Source: Pseudomonas defluvii
Lineage (GTDB): Bacteria > Pseudomonadota > Gammaproteobacteria > Pseudomonadales > Pseudomonadaceae
Length of the DNA stretch: 55,210 nucleotides
Direction of reading: 5' to 3'
Assembly: GCF_001695625.1 (NCBI RefSeq)
Contig: NZ_MBPN01000029.1
Coordinates: 1 to 55,210, forward strand
Shown piece by piece: positions 27,457-35,373 of this stretch. The notes beneath the pieces were generated by a model that worked only from the letters and a program-made list of their open reading frames with translations, did no database searches and was not told the origin of the DNA. Positions within the stretch are counted from its first letter, which is position 1. Every line of letters begins with the position of its first letter. The translations under genes were made by a program, and so were the position numbers.

Positions 27457-30400
27457 ATGGGCGCACTGTGGCAATCGGAACCAACAACGGCTGAAGCCCC
27501 TTCTGAACGTCTGGAAGACGTGCCTCCACCCAAAAGCCCTCGCAAGCGTCGCGTCTGGTGGCGGCTGCTGTGGCCCTTGTGGTTATTGCTACTGATCGCC
27601 CTCATCGCTCTGGGCTTGGCTATCGCCGAAGAAATGCAGACGTCACGTGTGCAGTCACGTGAATTCAGCCACTTTGCAGCAACCCTCAGTTACTCGATGC
27701 ACAAAGGCCCGAGCGACGCGATCATGTATCCGGGCGATGGCCCGTTCGATAAGCGCCTGGGCTACAGCGCACTCGGTGACTTCCTGCCTCGCCTGCTCAA
27801 GCGCGACTATCTGGTCAGCGAGCAGACTCGCTTTTCCCCCGAACTGATGAACTATGCCAAGCATGGTTTCTTCGTGCCTTACACCGAAAAAATCCAGGCG
27901 GGTTTGTCGATTACTGACTGTAAAGGCGAGGCCCTGTATCAGTATCACTATCCGCAGCACCTCTACTCCGACTTTGCTTCGATCCCGCCGGTGATCGTTC
28001 ACAGTTTGCTGTTCATCGAAAACCGCGACCTGCTTGACCCCAATGATCCCAATGCAAACCCGGCAGTCGACTGGCCACGCTTCGCCAAGGCGGCCTATAC
28101 CCAGGTCGCCAAGTACCTGGCCCTTCCGGGCCAATCGGCAGGTGGCAGTACCCTGGCCACTCAACTGGAAAAATACCGGCACTCCCCTGACGGGCTGACC
28201 GTGTCTGGCAGCGAAAAAATACGGCAGATGATTTCGGCCAGTGTCCGTGCCTATCAGAACGGCCCACAAACCCTGGAAGCCCGGCAACGTATCGTGCGCG
28301 ACTACCTCAACAGTGTGCCGCTGTCGGCCGTCCCCGGGCATGGCGAGGTGCATGGTATGGCCGAAGGCTTGAGGGTCTGGTACGGCGCGGACTTCGCCCA
28401 GGTCAATCAGTCGTTGTTGTCCACCGACAACGACCCGGCCAGCCTTGCCGCACGAGGGTTGGCACTGCGTCAGGTGCTCTCGCTGATGATCGCGCAGCGT
28501 CGGCCATCGTATTTCCTGTCCAAAGGCCGCAATGATCTGGCCGAACTGGCCGACAGTCACGTGCGCCTGCTCGCGGCCAACAACATCATCGATCGATCAC
28601 TGGCTGACGCCGCGCTGGCCAGCAAAGCGACCTACCGTGACTGGGTTGCCCAGCCGACCATTGTCCCCATCGTCACCAACAAGGGCATCAGCCTGGCCCG
28701 TGCGCGGCTCTCGGCGATGCTCAACCGCCCCCTGTACGACCTGGACCGCCTTGATCTTTCAGTCACCAGTACGCTGCAGTCCAGCCTGCAAGACCAGATC
28801 AGCGAATACCTCAAAAATCTAGCGGACCCGGCCTTTGCAGAAAAAACCGGGCTGTTCGGTGAACGCCTGCTGACCCCGACCACCACAACCCAGGTACGCT
28901 ACAGCTTCACCCTCTTTGAGCGCACCCCGGACGGTGCACGGGTACGGGTGCAAACCGACAGCACCGATCAACCCTTCGACATCAACGAAGGCAGCAAGTT
29001 GGAACTGGGTTCAACCGCCAAACTGCGGGTACTGACCACCTACCTGGAGATCATCGCCGAACTGCATGATCACTATGCCGACAAAAGCCCGGCCGAGCTG
29101 AAAAAAGTCGAGGTGCCCGAGCTGGACCGCATTACCGGCTGGGCGGTGGATTACCTGATTCAGAACAAGGACCGCAACCTCAGCGCGATGCTTGATGCGG
29201 CACTGGAGCGCAAGTACTCGGCCAACCCCGGCGAAGCCTTCTTCACGGGTGGAGGCTTGCACGTCTTCAACAACTTCCGCCGCGAAGACAATGGACGCCT
29301 GCCGACACTGAAGGATGCCCTGCGCGAATCGATCAACCTCCCCTTCATTCGCCTGATGCGTGATCTGGTGCGCTACAGCACGTACCAGTCACCGAACAAC
29401 AGCGGCCAACTGCTCAAGGACGATGCAGACCCACGTCGCCAGGAGTATCTGGCACGTTTCGCCGACCGCGAAGGCACCGACTATCTCAAGCGATTCTGGA
29501 AAAAGTACCAACGCAAGACATCCCAGGAGCGCCTCGACACCTTTCTCGACAGCCTGAATGTCACACCGATCCGTTTGGCTGCCGTACACCGGTACCTGTT
29601 TCCCGAAGCCGATCAGGCAACCTTCAATGCCTTTGTCCAGGCCCACTTGAAAAAGGACACTTCAGCCGACAAGCGCAAGAAAGACGCGTTGACCGAAAAA
29701 CGGCTGGAGGAGATGTACATGAACTACGGCCCGGGCCGCTACGACCTGCCCGACCAAGGCTATATCGCCCGGGTTCACCCACTGGACTTGTGGCTGCTGG
29801 GCTACTTGCTGAAAAACCCCGGAGCACAATTCAAGGACGCAGTTACGGCCAGCCATTTCGAACGTCAGGAAGTTTACAGTTGGCTGTTCAAGAGCCGGCA
29901 CAAAGGCGCCCGCGATAGCCGTATTCGGACACTGGTGGAAATCGAAGCCTTTCTCGACATCCATCAACGCTGGAAACGTGTCGGTTATCCCTTCGACCAT
30001 CTGGTGCCATCGCTGGCCACCGCCATCGGCAGTTCTGGTGACCGCCCCGCCGCCCTGGCCGAACTCATGGGCATCATCTTGAACGACGGCGTACGCATGC
30101 CCACCCTGCGCATCGACACCCTGCACTTCGCGGCCGACACCCCTTATGAAACGCGCCTGATCAGTGACCCTGACCGCGGCGAACGGGTGTTGCCGGCGGA
30201 GGTCGCCAAGGCCCTGCGCGGTGCACTTTCACAAGTGGTTGATGCCGGTACGGCACGTCGGGTGTCGGGTAGCTTCAAACTGCCTGACGGCACGCCACTG
30301 GTCATGGGCGGCAAGACCGGCACCGGCGACAACCGCATCGAAAGCTTCGGGGCAGGCGGACGCATCCTCGGATCACGGTCACTGAACCGTACTGCGACAT

Positions 30401-30609
30401 TCGTGTTCTACATCGGCGACAGCCATTTCGGCACCCTGACCGCCTTCGTTCCAGGGCGAGCCGCCGAATCGTTCAAGTTCACCTCAGCATTGCCGGTACA
30501 AGTGCTCAAGGGCATGGCGCCACTTCTGATGCCCTACCTTGTGCCAGGCACCCATACGTTGTGCAACATACCCACGCTCACCGCTCAGCGAGGCGCAACG
30601 GTTCAATGA
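27457..30609 (+). CDS. Divergent bifunctional class A penicillin-binding protein
   Basis: A 1050-residue type II membrane protein: a basic proline-rich cytoplasmic tail (1-34), one membrane helix (35-57) and a large periplasmic part. The GT51 glycosyltransferase has the catalytic Glu188 (IENRD in place of EDRxF), GGSTLATQLEK at 229-239 and RDYLNSVPLS at 281-290. The transpeptidase has SxxK at 519-522 (STAK), SxN at 625-627 (SIN) and KTG at 953-955. About 325 residues separate SxN and KTG, much more than in PBP1a or PBP1b, and include a lysine-rich segment at about 720-750. It is expected to polymerise and cross-link peptidoglycan, but is not the main PBP1a/1b. Its tail overlaps an NlpC/P60 gene by 7 bp in convergent orientation. 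Confidence 0.85.
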   Translation: MGALWQSEPTTAEAPSERLEDVPPPKSPRKRRVWWRLLWPLWLLLLIALIALGLAIAEEMQTSRVQSREFSHFAATLSYSMHKGPSDAIMYPGDGPFDKRLGYSALGDFLPRLLKRDYLVSEQTRFSPELMNYAKHGFFVPYTEKIQAGLSITDCKGEALYQYHYPQHLYSDFASIPPVIVHSLLFIENRDLLDPNDPNANPAVDWPRFAKAAYTQVAKYLALPGQSAGGSTLATQLEKYRHSPDGLTVSGSEKIRQMISASVRAYQNGPQTLEARQRIVRDYLNSVPLSAVPGHGEVHGMAEGLRVWYGADFAQVNQSLLSTDNDPASLAARGLALRQVLSLMIAQRRPSYFLSKGRNDLAELADSHVRLLAANNIIDRSLADAALASKATYRDWVAQPTIVPIVTNKGISLARARLSAMLNRPLYDLDRLDLSVTSTLQSSLQDQISEYLKNLADPAFAEKTGLFGERLLTPTTTTQVRYSFTLFERTPDGARVRVQTDSTDQPFDINEGSKLELGSTAKLRVLTTYLEIIAELHDHYADKSPAELKKVEVPELDRITGWAVDYLIQNKDRNLSAMLDAALERKYSANPGEAFFTGGGLHVFNNFRREDNGRLPTLKDALRESINLPFIRLMRDLVRYSTYQSPNNSGQLLKDDADPRRQEYLARFADREGTDYLKRFWKKYQRKTSQERLDTFLDSLNVTPIRLAAVHRYLFPEADQATFNAFVQAHLKKDTSADKRKKDALTEKRLEEMYMNYGPGRYDLPDQGYIARVHPLDLWLLGYLLKNPGAQFKDAVTASHFERQEVYSWLFKSRHKGARDSRIRTLVEIEAFLDIHQRWKRVGYPFDHLVPSLATAIGSSGDRPAALAELMGIILNDGVRMPTLRIDTLHFAADTPYETRLISDPDRGERVLPAEVAKALRGALSQVVDAGTARRVSGSFKLPDGTPLVMGGKTGTGDNRIESFGAGGRILGSRSLNRTATFVFYIGDSHFGTLTAFVPGRAAESFKFTSALPVQVLKGMAPLLMPYLVPGTHTLCNIPTLTAQRGATVQ

Positions 30610-31109
30610 CCGTGAAAGCGCTTGGCCGTGGTGAAGCTATTGCGCCAGTAACGATTGCTTAACGAATCGATACGAATCGCCTTGCCGCTACGGGGTGCAT
30701 GAATGAATTGCCCCTCGCCGATGTACAACCCGACATGGCCAATACGACCTTGGCCGTTGCGGTTAAAGAACACCGCATCACCGCGCTTGAGTTGCGGCGG
30801 GCTTATGGTCTTTCCCTGCCCCTTGAGCATGGATGATGTGGTGCGCGGCAAGCTGATACCCACCTCACTACGGTACAGATAGACCAACAAGCCACTGCAA
30901 TCAAAACCGCTCTTTTCCGACATTCCGCCCCAACGGTAAGGCACGCCGATGAGCTCATGGGCGCGTTCGACCAGCCGGTCGAGGTTTGCCTCGAGTTCCT
31001 GGCGGGCCACGTAGTCGTGCCCACCCTTAGGGGTAACCAAATGAACATTCGCCTGGGCAAAAAATGAAAGGCCCCAGAGCAAGCCTACACGCAAGAAAAA
31101 ACCAACCAC
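30603..31109 (-). CDS. NlpC/P60 family peptidoglycan endopeptidase
   Basis: A 168-residue exported cysteine peptidase. A signal peptide (about 1-20, GLLWGLSFFAQA) leads into the NlpC/P60 domain with the triad Cys71 (FDCSG), His125 (GHVGLYI) and His137 (FIHAPRSG). Such enzymes cut D-Glu to meso-DAP bonds in cell-wall stem peptides (Spr/MepS type). There is no lipobox, so it is periplasmic rather than lipid-anchored. GTG is the start; an ATG five bases upstream is out of frame. It is convergent with and overlaps the class A PBP gene, a cell-wall synthesis and hydrolysis pair. Confidence 0.9.
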   Translation of the reverse strand: MVGFFLRVGLLWGLSFFAQANVHLVTPKGGHDYVARQELEANLDRLVERAHELIGVPYRWGGMSEKSGFDCSGLLVYLYRSEVGISLPRTTSSMLKGQGKTISPPQLKRGDAVFFNRNGQGRIGHVGLYIGEGQFIHAPRSGKAIRIDSLSNRYWRNSFTTAKRFHGH

Positions 31110-31268
31110 GTCATATACCCCCTGAAGGGTGAAGGAAACGCGGCAGATCTTAGAGTTGACGGGGGCAAGCAGGAATAAAGGGAATCCGAGGGTTATGTAA
31201 GAAAAAACCTAGGGCAACGCCCACGACGCCTCTTGCCGTAAACCACACCCGCACACCGAGCGCTTGCC

Positions 31269-31323
31269 TTAAGATATATCTTAAGTAATATCTAAATAAG
31301 TATCTCAAGATATATCTCAGACC
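31269..31323 (+). promoter_or_regulatory. Operator array of four 12-bp repeats before the YqjI-like gene
   Basis: Four direct repeats of the form RTATCTNAAGNN start at 31276, 31288, 31300 and 31312, exactly 12 bp apart. The first lies in a perfect 16-bp palindrome TTAAGATATATCTTAA (31269-31284), and the last in a near copy at 31305-31320. The array ends 15 bp before the gene and so covers its promoter. It is most simply read as the binding region of the PadR regulator encoded next. Confidence 0.7.
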
Positions 31324-31337
31324 CAAAGGCAGCCCTA

Positions 31338-31898
31338 ATGCGCGATCATCCTTCACACCACGAGTACAGCGACCGTCATGACGGCTTTGAACGTCGCAGT
31401 GGCCGCGAACGAGGCCCGCGAATCTTTGCCCCGGGCGACCTGAAGCTGCTGCTGCTGTCGATGCTCGCCGAACAGCCTTGTCACGGCTATGACCTGATTC
31501 GACGCATCGAAGCCCTGTTCGACGGGCGCTACAGCCCAAGCCCAGGCGTCATCTACCCCACCCTGACCTTTCTTGAAGAAAGCGAGTGGATCATCGGCCA
31601 GGCCGAAGGCAGCAAGAAGCGTTACAGCGCCACAGCAGCGGGCCTCCAGGCCTTGGCCGAACAGGCCATCGCCCTGGACGGCGTGCGCATGCGCCTTGAG
31701 GTCAGCAAGCGCTCTATCGGCGTGCATGACCGCCCGCAGGAAATCCACGAAGCCGTACACAACCTGCGCCATGCGCTGCAAATGCACAGCGGGCGCTGGA
31801 ACCCCGAAGAAATCGTACGGGTGCGCAACCTGCTCAATGACACCGCCAGAGCCATTGTTGCCGGCCCGGCAACGACCCTTCAGGAGAAAACCGAATGA
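31338..31898 (+). CDS. PadR-family metal-responsive regulator, YqjI-like
   Basis: A 186-residue PadR-type repressor. The N-terminal tail (MRDHPSHHEYSDRHDGFER) has histidines at 4, 7, 8 and 14, recalling the His/Cys-rich metal-binding tail of E. coli YqjI, though shorter and without cysteine. The winged helix follows with LLLLSMLAEQPCHGYDLIRRIEALF and YSPSPGVIYPTLTFLEE, the PadR signature, and a C-terminal dimerisation helix. It overlaps the siderophore-interacting reductase gene by 4 bp, the same pairing as yqjI-yqjH. In E. coli YqjI represses yqjH and itself and is inactivated by nickel. A repeat array stands in front of it. Confidence 0.88.
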   Translation: MRDHPSHHEYSDRHDGFERRSGRERGPRIFAPGDLKLLLLSMLAEQPCHGYDLIRRIEALFDGRYSPSPGVIYPTLTFLEESEWIIGQAEGSKKRYSATAAGLQALAEQAIALDGVRMRLEVSKRSIGVHDRPQEIHEAVHNLRHALQMHSGRWNPEEIVRVRNLLNDTARAIVAGPATTLQEKTE

Positions 31899-32671
31899 CG
31901 GTTAACGACACCACCACGATTCACCGCGTCAACCATGAGATCAAACGCCGTTGCCTGCAGGTACTGCGCGTCACCGATCTGACCCCGCGTATGCGCCGGA
32001 TCACCTTGGGCGGCCCTGAACTAAAGGGCTTTCTGAGCCTGGGCAGTGATGACCACATCAAACTGCTGTTTGCCTGCTCGCCGCAAGAACAGGCCGCACT
32101 GGACAACCCGGGAAAGGACCTGGACGGCGTCAAACCGACCCTGCGCGAATACACGCCGCGCCGTATCGACGAAGTGGCGGGCGAGCTGGATATCGACTTC
32201 GTACTGCATGGCGACGGCCCGGCCTCTACCTGGGCGGCTCAGGCAACAGTGGGCCAGACGCTGAACATCGCGGGGCCGCGCAGCTCAATGGTGGTGCCGG
32301 ACATGTTCGACAGCTACCTGTTGATCGGTGACGAAACCGCCATTCCGGCAATTGCCCGACGCCTTGAAGAACTGTCGGCCACGCGTAACGCGCTAGTGGT
32401 CATTGAAGTGGAAAATGCGCTGGAACAACAACCACTGGCAAGCCTGGCAAACGTACAGGTCATCTGGGTTCAGCGTCACCAGCAAGACCTGCTTGAGGTA
32501 CTGAAACAGCTGCCCCTGCCCGCTGGTGAGCTGTACACCTGGGTTGCCCTGGAAAAGACACTGACCCGCCAGGCCAAACGCCTGCTGCTGGAAGACAAGG
32601 GCGTTCAGGAGGACCGGCTCAAAGCGGTCGCCTATTGGCGCCTGGGCGAAGACGACAACCACAACGCGTAA
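31895..32671 (+). CDS. Siderophore-interacting protein, NADPH-dependent ferric reductase (YqjH type)
   Basis: A 258-residue FAD-containing ferric-siderophore reductase that frees iron from imported chelates in the cytoplasm. The FAD-binding domain contains the SIP signature REYTPRR, and the C-terminal half is the NAD(P)H-binding SIP domain (DSYLLIGDETAIPAIARRLEEL). Length fits YqjH/ViuB. Its start overlaps the YqjI-like stop as ATGA, so expression depends on that operon and its repeat array. No siderophore genes lie nearby. Confidence 0.92.
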   Translation: MTVNDTTTIHRVNHEIKRRCLQVLRVTDLTPRMRRITLGGPELKGFLSLGSDDHIKLLFACSPQEQAALDNPGKDLDGVKPTLREYTPRRIDEVAGELDIDFVLHGDGPASTWAAQATVGQTLNIAGPRSSMVVPDMFDSYLLIGDETAIPAIARRLEELSATRNALVVIEVENALEQQPLASLANVQVIWVQRHQQDLLEVLKQLPLPAGELYTWVALEKTLTRQAKRLLLEDKGVQEDRLKAVAYWRLGEDDNHNA

Positions 32672-32681
32672 CACCGTGGCA

Positions 32682-33341
32682 TCAGGGCTGCGCTCTGGCG
32701 GCTGCCAGACGCCTGCCCTGCCATTGATCGAGGCTGATCAACAGCAGCCCTAGTGCAACAAAACCCACCAGGATAGCCAGCGCATTGAGCATCACCTGCG
32801 CATACCCCAGTGTGGCGACATCAATGAACGGGTAGGGATAGACGCCAATTTCGTGCCCACGCAGCAGCACATAGGCAAAGTAACCCAGCGGGTAAAGCAA
32901 CCACGGTAAAATCTGTATTGCCCGCAAACTGCCCTTGGGTACACAGCACCACCAATACCCCAGGTACAACAGCGGCATGACGTCATGCAGCAGTTCATCG
33001 ACCAGCCATTGCCAGCCTTGCGGCTGCCACAGGTGGCGTAACAACAGGCTGTATGCCACCCCCACCAGCGAAATGCTGACTGCAACCGCAGAACTCACCG
33101 AGGGCCGCAGAAAAAACTGCCGCGCCGGGCCTTCTCGGCCAAACGCCGCCTGACTGAGCACTACAGCAACCAGGGTGTTACTGAGTACGGTGAAGTAGCT
33201 GAAGACATTCACCAGCCCGCCTATCAGGCTGGCCTGCGCCTGCCAGCGCGCCCACAACACCAGGTACATCTGAATGGCCAGTGCAGCCCACCCCAGGCAG
33301 GCCAGCAGCCCTACCCAAGGCACCCGCTGCTCCAGACGCAT
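32682..33341 (-). CDS. Pr6Pr family membrane protein
   Basis: A 219-residue integral membrane protein with six hydrophobic helices, matching the Pr6Pr (FAR-17a/AIG1-like) bacterial family of unknown function. Characteristic stretches are FSYFTVLSNTLVAVV and the DELLHDVMPLLYLGYW segment with a conserved histidine in a helix, followed by LLYPLGYFAYVLLRG. Its ATG lies 3 bp from the stop of the VF530 gene upstream on the same strand, so the two form an operon. The stop converges on the SIP reductase gene. Confidence 0.85.
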   Translation of the reverse strand: MRLEQRVPWVGLLACLGWAALAIQMYLVLWARWQAQASLIGGLVNVFSYFTVLSNTLVAVVLSQAAFGREGPARQFFLRPSVSSAVAVSISLVGVAYSLLLRHLWQPQGWQWLVDELLHDVMPLLYLGYWWCCVPKGSLRAIQILPWLLYPLGYFAYVLLRGHEIGVYPYPFIDVATLGYAQVMLNALAILVGFVALGLLLISLDQWQGRRLAAARAQP

Positions 33342-33344
33342 CAG

Positions 33345-33566
33345 TTAGCGACCCCGTTGCATCTTGACGTACAACTGCTCGACCCTTTCCCGCGCCCACG
33401 GCGTACGTCGCAGGAATGTCAGGCTCGATTTGATACTCGGATCGCTCTTGAAACAGCGCAAATCAATACGCTGCGCCAGCCCTTCCCATTGGTAACGCGC
33501 AACAAGGGCATTGAGGATCTGTTCCAGGGTCACGCCATGCAGAGGATTTTGATTACCGGCAGTCAT
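33345..33566 (-). CDS. VF530 family DNA-binding protein (DUF2132)
   Basis: A 73-residue basic protein of the VF530/DUF2132 family. The N-terminal [28 protein letters not shown] and the [21 protein letters not shown] end (here [10 protein letters not shown]) are the family hallmark. The fold was solved structurally for a Vibrio member and suggested to bind DNA; the cellular role is unknown. It precedes the Pr6Pr gene with 3 bp between. Confidence 0.88.
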   Translation of the reverse strand: MTAGNQNPLHGVTLEQILNALVARYQWEGLAQRIDLRCFKSDPSIKSSLTFLRRTPWARERVEQLYVKMQRGR

Positions 33567-33956
33567 GCCTGTGCTCCAGCCAACGAAAGGTGCGCACCTT
33601 AGCCGAGCCTTGGCTCCACGTCTGCTTTTTCAGCAACGCCATGCACTCGGATCTCGACCTGTTTCCGACAGTCTAGTGTGCCCGAGCGTTCTGGCGCACG
33701 TCGTAACAGGCTCAGCCAGCGAGGTGCAGCATCGAAGTCGGCCTGAACACCACCTTTGCCCCCTGCTGAAGGACTGTTACAGAAGCGGCAACAGTGCCTC
33801 ACGTTGATTGGACTTTTTTTCTTACACATTCATCTATATCCTGCCCGCCGCACGCTGAAACGCTTCACTTTCCCTAATTAGCAGTTTTGTCTCCGGTGAT
33901 AGAGCACATTCGGAGGCGTTGCCGTTTTTCCAACAATCAAAAGATAGCGCTATCTC
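33567..33956. other. Intergenic region upstream of oprB
   Basis: This 390-bp divergent gap should hold the oprB promoter. A weak candidate is TTGGAC near 33803 followed by TCTATATCC near 33833-33841. A CA-like A/C-rich stretch at 33932-33942 and a perfect palindrome at 33942-33955 precede the oprB start. I could not assign HexR- or GltR-type sites with confidence. Confidence 0.45.
33942..33955. promoter_or_regulatory. Perfect palindrome directly before the oprB start codon
   Basis: AGATAGCGCTATCT occupies the place where a Shine-Dalgarno sequence would be, ending 1 nt before the ATG. As RNA it forms a small hairpin; as DNA it could be an operator. Immediately upstream AACAATCA differs from the Crc/Hfq AANAANAA motif at one base. 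An in-frame stop at 33945-33947 excludes an upstream start. Confidence 0.5.
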
Positions 33957-35306
33957 ATGCCTCAGTTTTCACCCTCCCGTCGTTCTTCCTCCGTACTGCT
34001 GACAGGTTTGACACTTGCCGCAATTGCCCCGCACACCTGCGCCGCGATGCTGGACAGTGACGCCCCCTGGATGCTTGGCGACTGGGGCGGCACCCGCACA
34101 GAACTGGCCGAGCGCGGCTACGACTTCACCCTGGGTTACGTCGGCGAGATGGGCAGCAACTTGCACGGCGGCTACGACCACGACAAGACCGCACGCTACA
34201 GCGACCAGTTCACGCTCGGTACGCACCTGGACCTGCAGAAGATCCTCGGCTGGCATGCCACCGAGTTTCAACTGACCGTCACCGAACGCCACGGTGACAA
34301 CATCAGCAACGACCGCATCAATGATCCTCGCGTAGGTGGTTTCACCTCTGCGCAGGAGGTCTGGGGTCGCGGCGAAACCTGGCGACTGACCCAGCTATGG
34401 ATCAAGCAGCAGTATTTCGATGGCGCACTGGATGTGAAGATCGGCCGCTTCGGTGAAGGCGAAGACTTCAACAGCTTCCCCTGCGACTTCCAGAACCTGG
34501 CCTTCTGTGGCTCACAGGTCGGCAACTGGGTGGGCGGCATCTGGTACAACTGGCCCGTCAGCCAGTGGGCGATGCGGGTCAAGTACCGGCTCAGCCCTGA
34601 GCTCTATGCGCAGGTCGGCGCTTACGAGCAGAACCCCTCCAACCTTGAAAGTGGCAATGGTTTCAAGCTCAGCGGCAGCGGCACCCAAGGTGCAGTACTG
34701 CCGATAGAACTGGTCTGGACCCCCACTTTCAGCGGCCTGAAAGGGGAATATCGCGCCGGTTACTACTACAGTAGTGCCAAGGCAACCGATGTTTATAAAG
34801 ACAGCAACGATCAACCGGCAGCACTCAGCGGCCAGGCCTATCGCAGCAGTTCGAGCAAGCATGGCTTCTGGCTGGGTGCGCAGCAACAGGTGACGTCGCT
34901 GGCCAGCGACCACTCCCGCGGCCTGAGCGTTTTCGCCAACGCCACGCTGCATGACAAGAAGACCAATGCCATCGACAACTATGTTCAGGCAGGTGTGGTG
35001 TACAAGGGCCCGTTTGATGCCCGTGCCAAGGACGATATCGGTTTCGCCCTGGCACGCGTGCATGCCAACCCCGCCTACCGCAAGAACGCCCAGGCCAGCA
35101 ATGCGGCCCAGGGCCTGGATGACTACGACAACCCCGCCTTCCTGCCGGTCCAGGACACCGAGTACAGCGCCGAGCTGTACTACGGCATTCACTTGGCCAA
35201 CTGGCTCACCGTGCGCCCGAACCTGCAGTACATCCGCCACCCAGGCGGTGTCGGGCAGGTCGACGACGCGCTGATCGGCGGCCTGAAAATCCAGAGCAGC
35301 TTCTAA
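33957..35306 (+). CDS. oprB: Carbohydrate-selective porin OprB
   Basis: A 449-residue outer-membrane beta-barrel porin of the OprB family, which lets glucose and related sugars into the periplasm. A signal peptide (about 1-30, ending ApHTCAAM) precedes LLGDWGGTR-type sequence (here WMLGDWGGTRTELAERGYDF), the OprB N-terminal hallmark. The chain is rich in alternating aromatic beta strands and ends with a C-terminal phenylalanine (IQSSF), required for barrel assembly. It lies 67 bp upstream of gcd, so glucose entry and periplasmic oxidation are linked. No normal ribosome site precedes the ATG. Confidence 0.93.
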   Translation: MPQFSPSRRSSSVLLTGLTLAAIAPHTCAAMLDSDAPWMLGDWGGTRTELAERGYDFTLGYVGEMGSNLHGGYDHDKTARYSDQFTLGTHLDLQKILGWHATEFQLTVTERHGDNISNDRINDPRVGGFTSAQEVWGRGETWRLTQLWIKQQYFDGALDVKIGRFGEGEDFNSFPCDFQNLAFCGSQVGNWVGGIWYNWPVSQWAMRVKYRLSPELYAQVGAYEQNPSNLESGNGFKLSGSGTQGAVLPIELVWTPTFSGLKGEYRAGYYYSSAKATDVYKDSNDQPAALSGQAYRSSSSKHGFWLGAQQQVTSLASDHSRGLSVFANATLHDKKTNAIDNYVQAGVVYKGPFDARAKDDIGFALARVHANPAYRKNAQASNAAQGLDDYDNPAFLPVQDTEYSAELYYGIHLANWLTVRPNLQYIRHPGGVGQVDDALIGGLKIQSSF

Positions 35307-35373
35307 ACATGAACCACCCCGAATTTTATCCGAGCTGCGGCTCGAACTGTTTCAACTGTACGGAGAACACACG

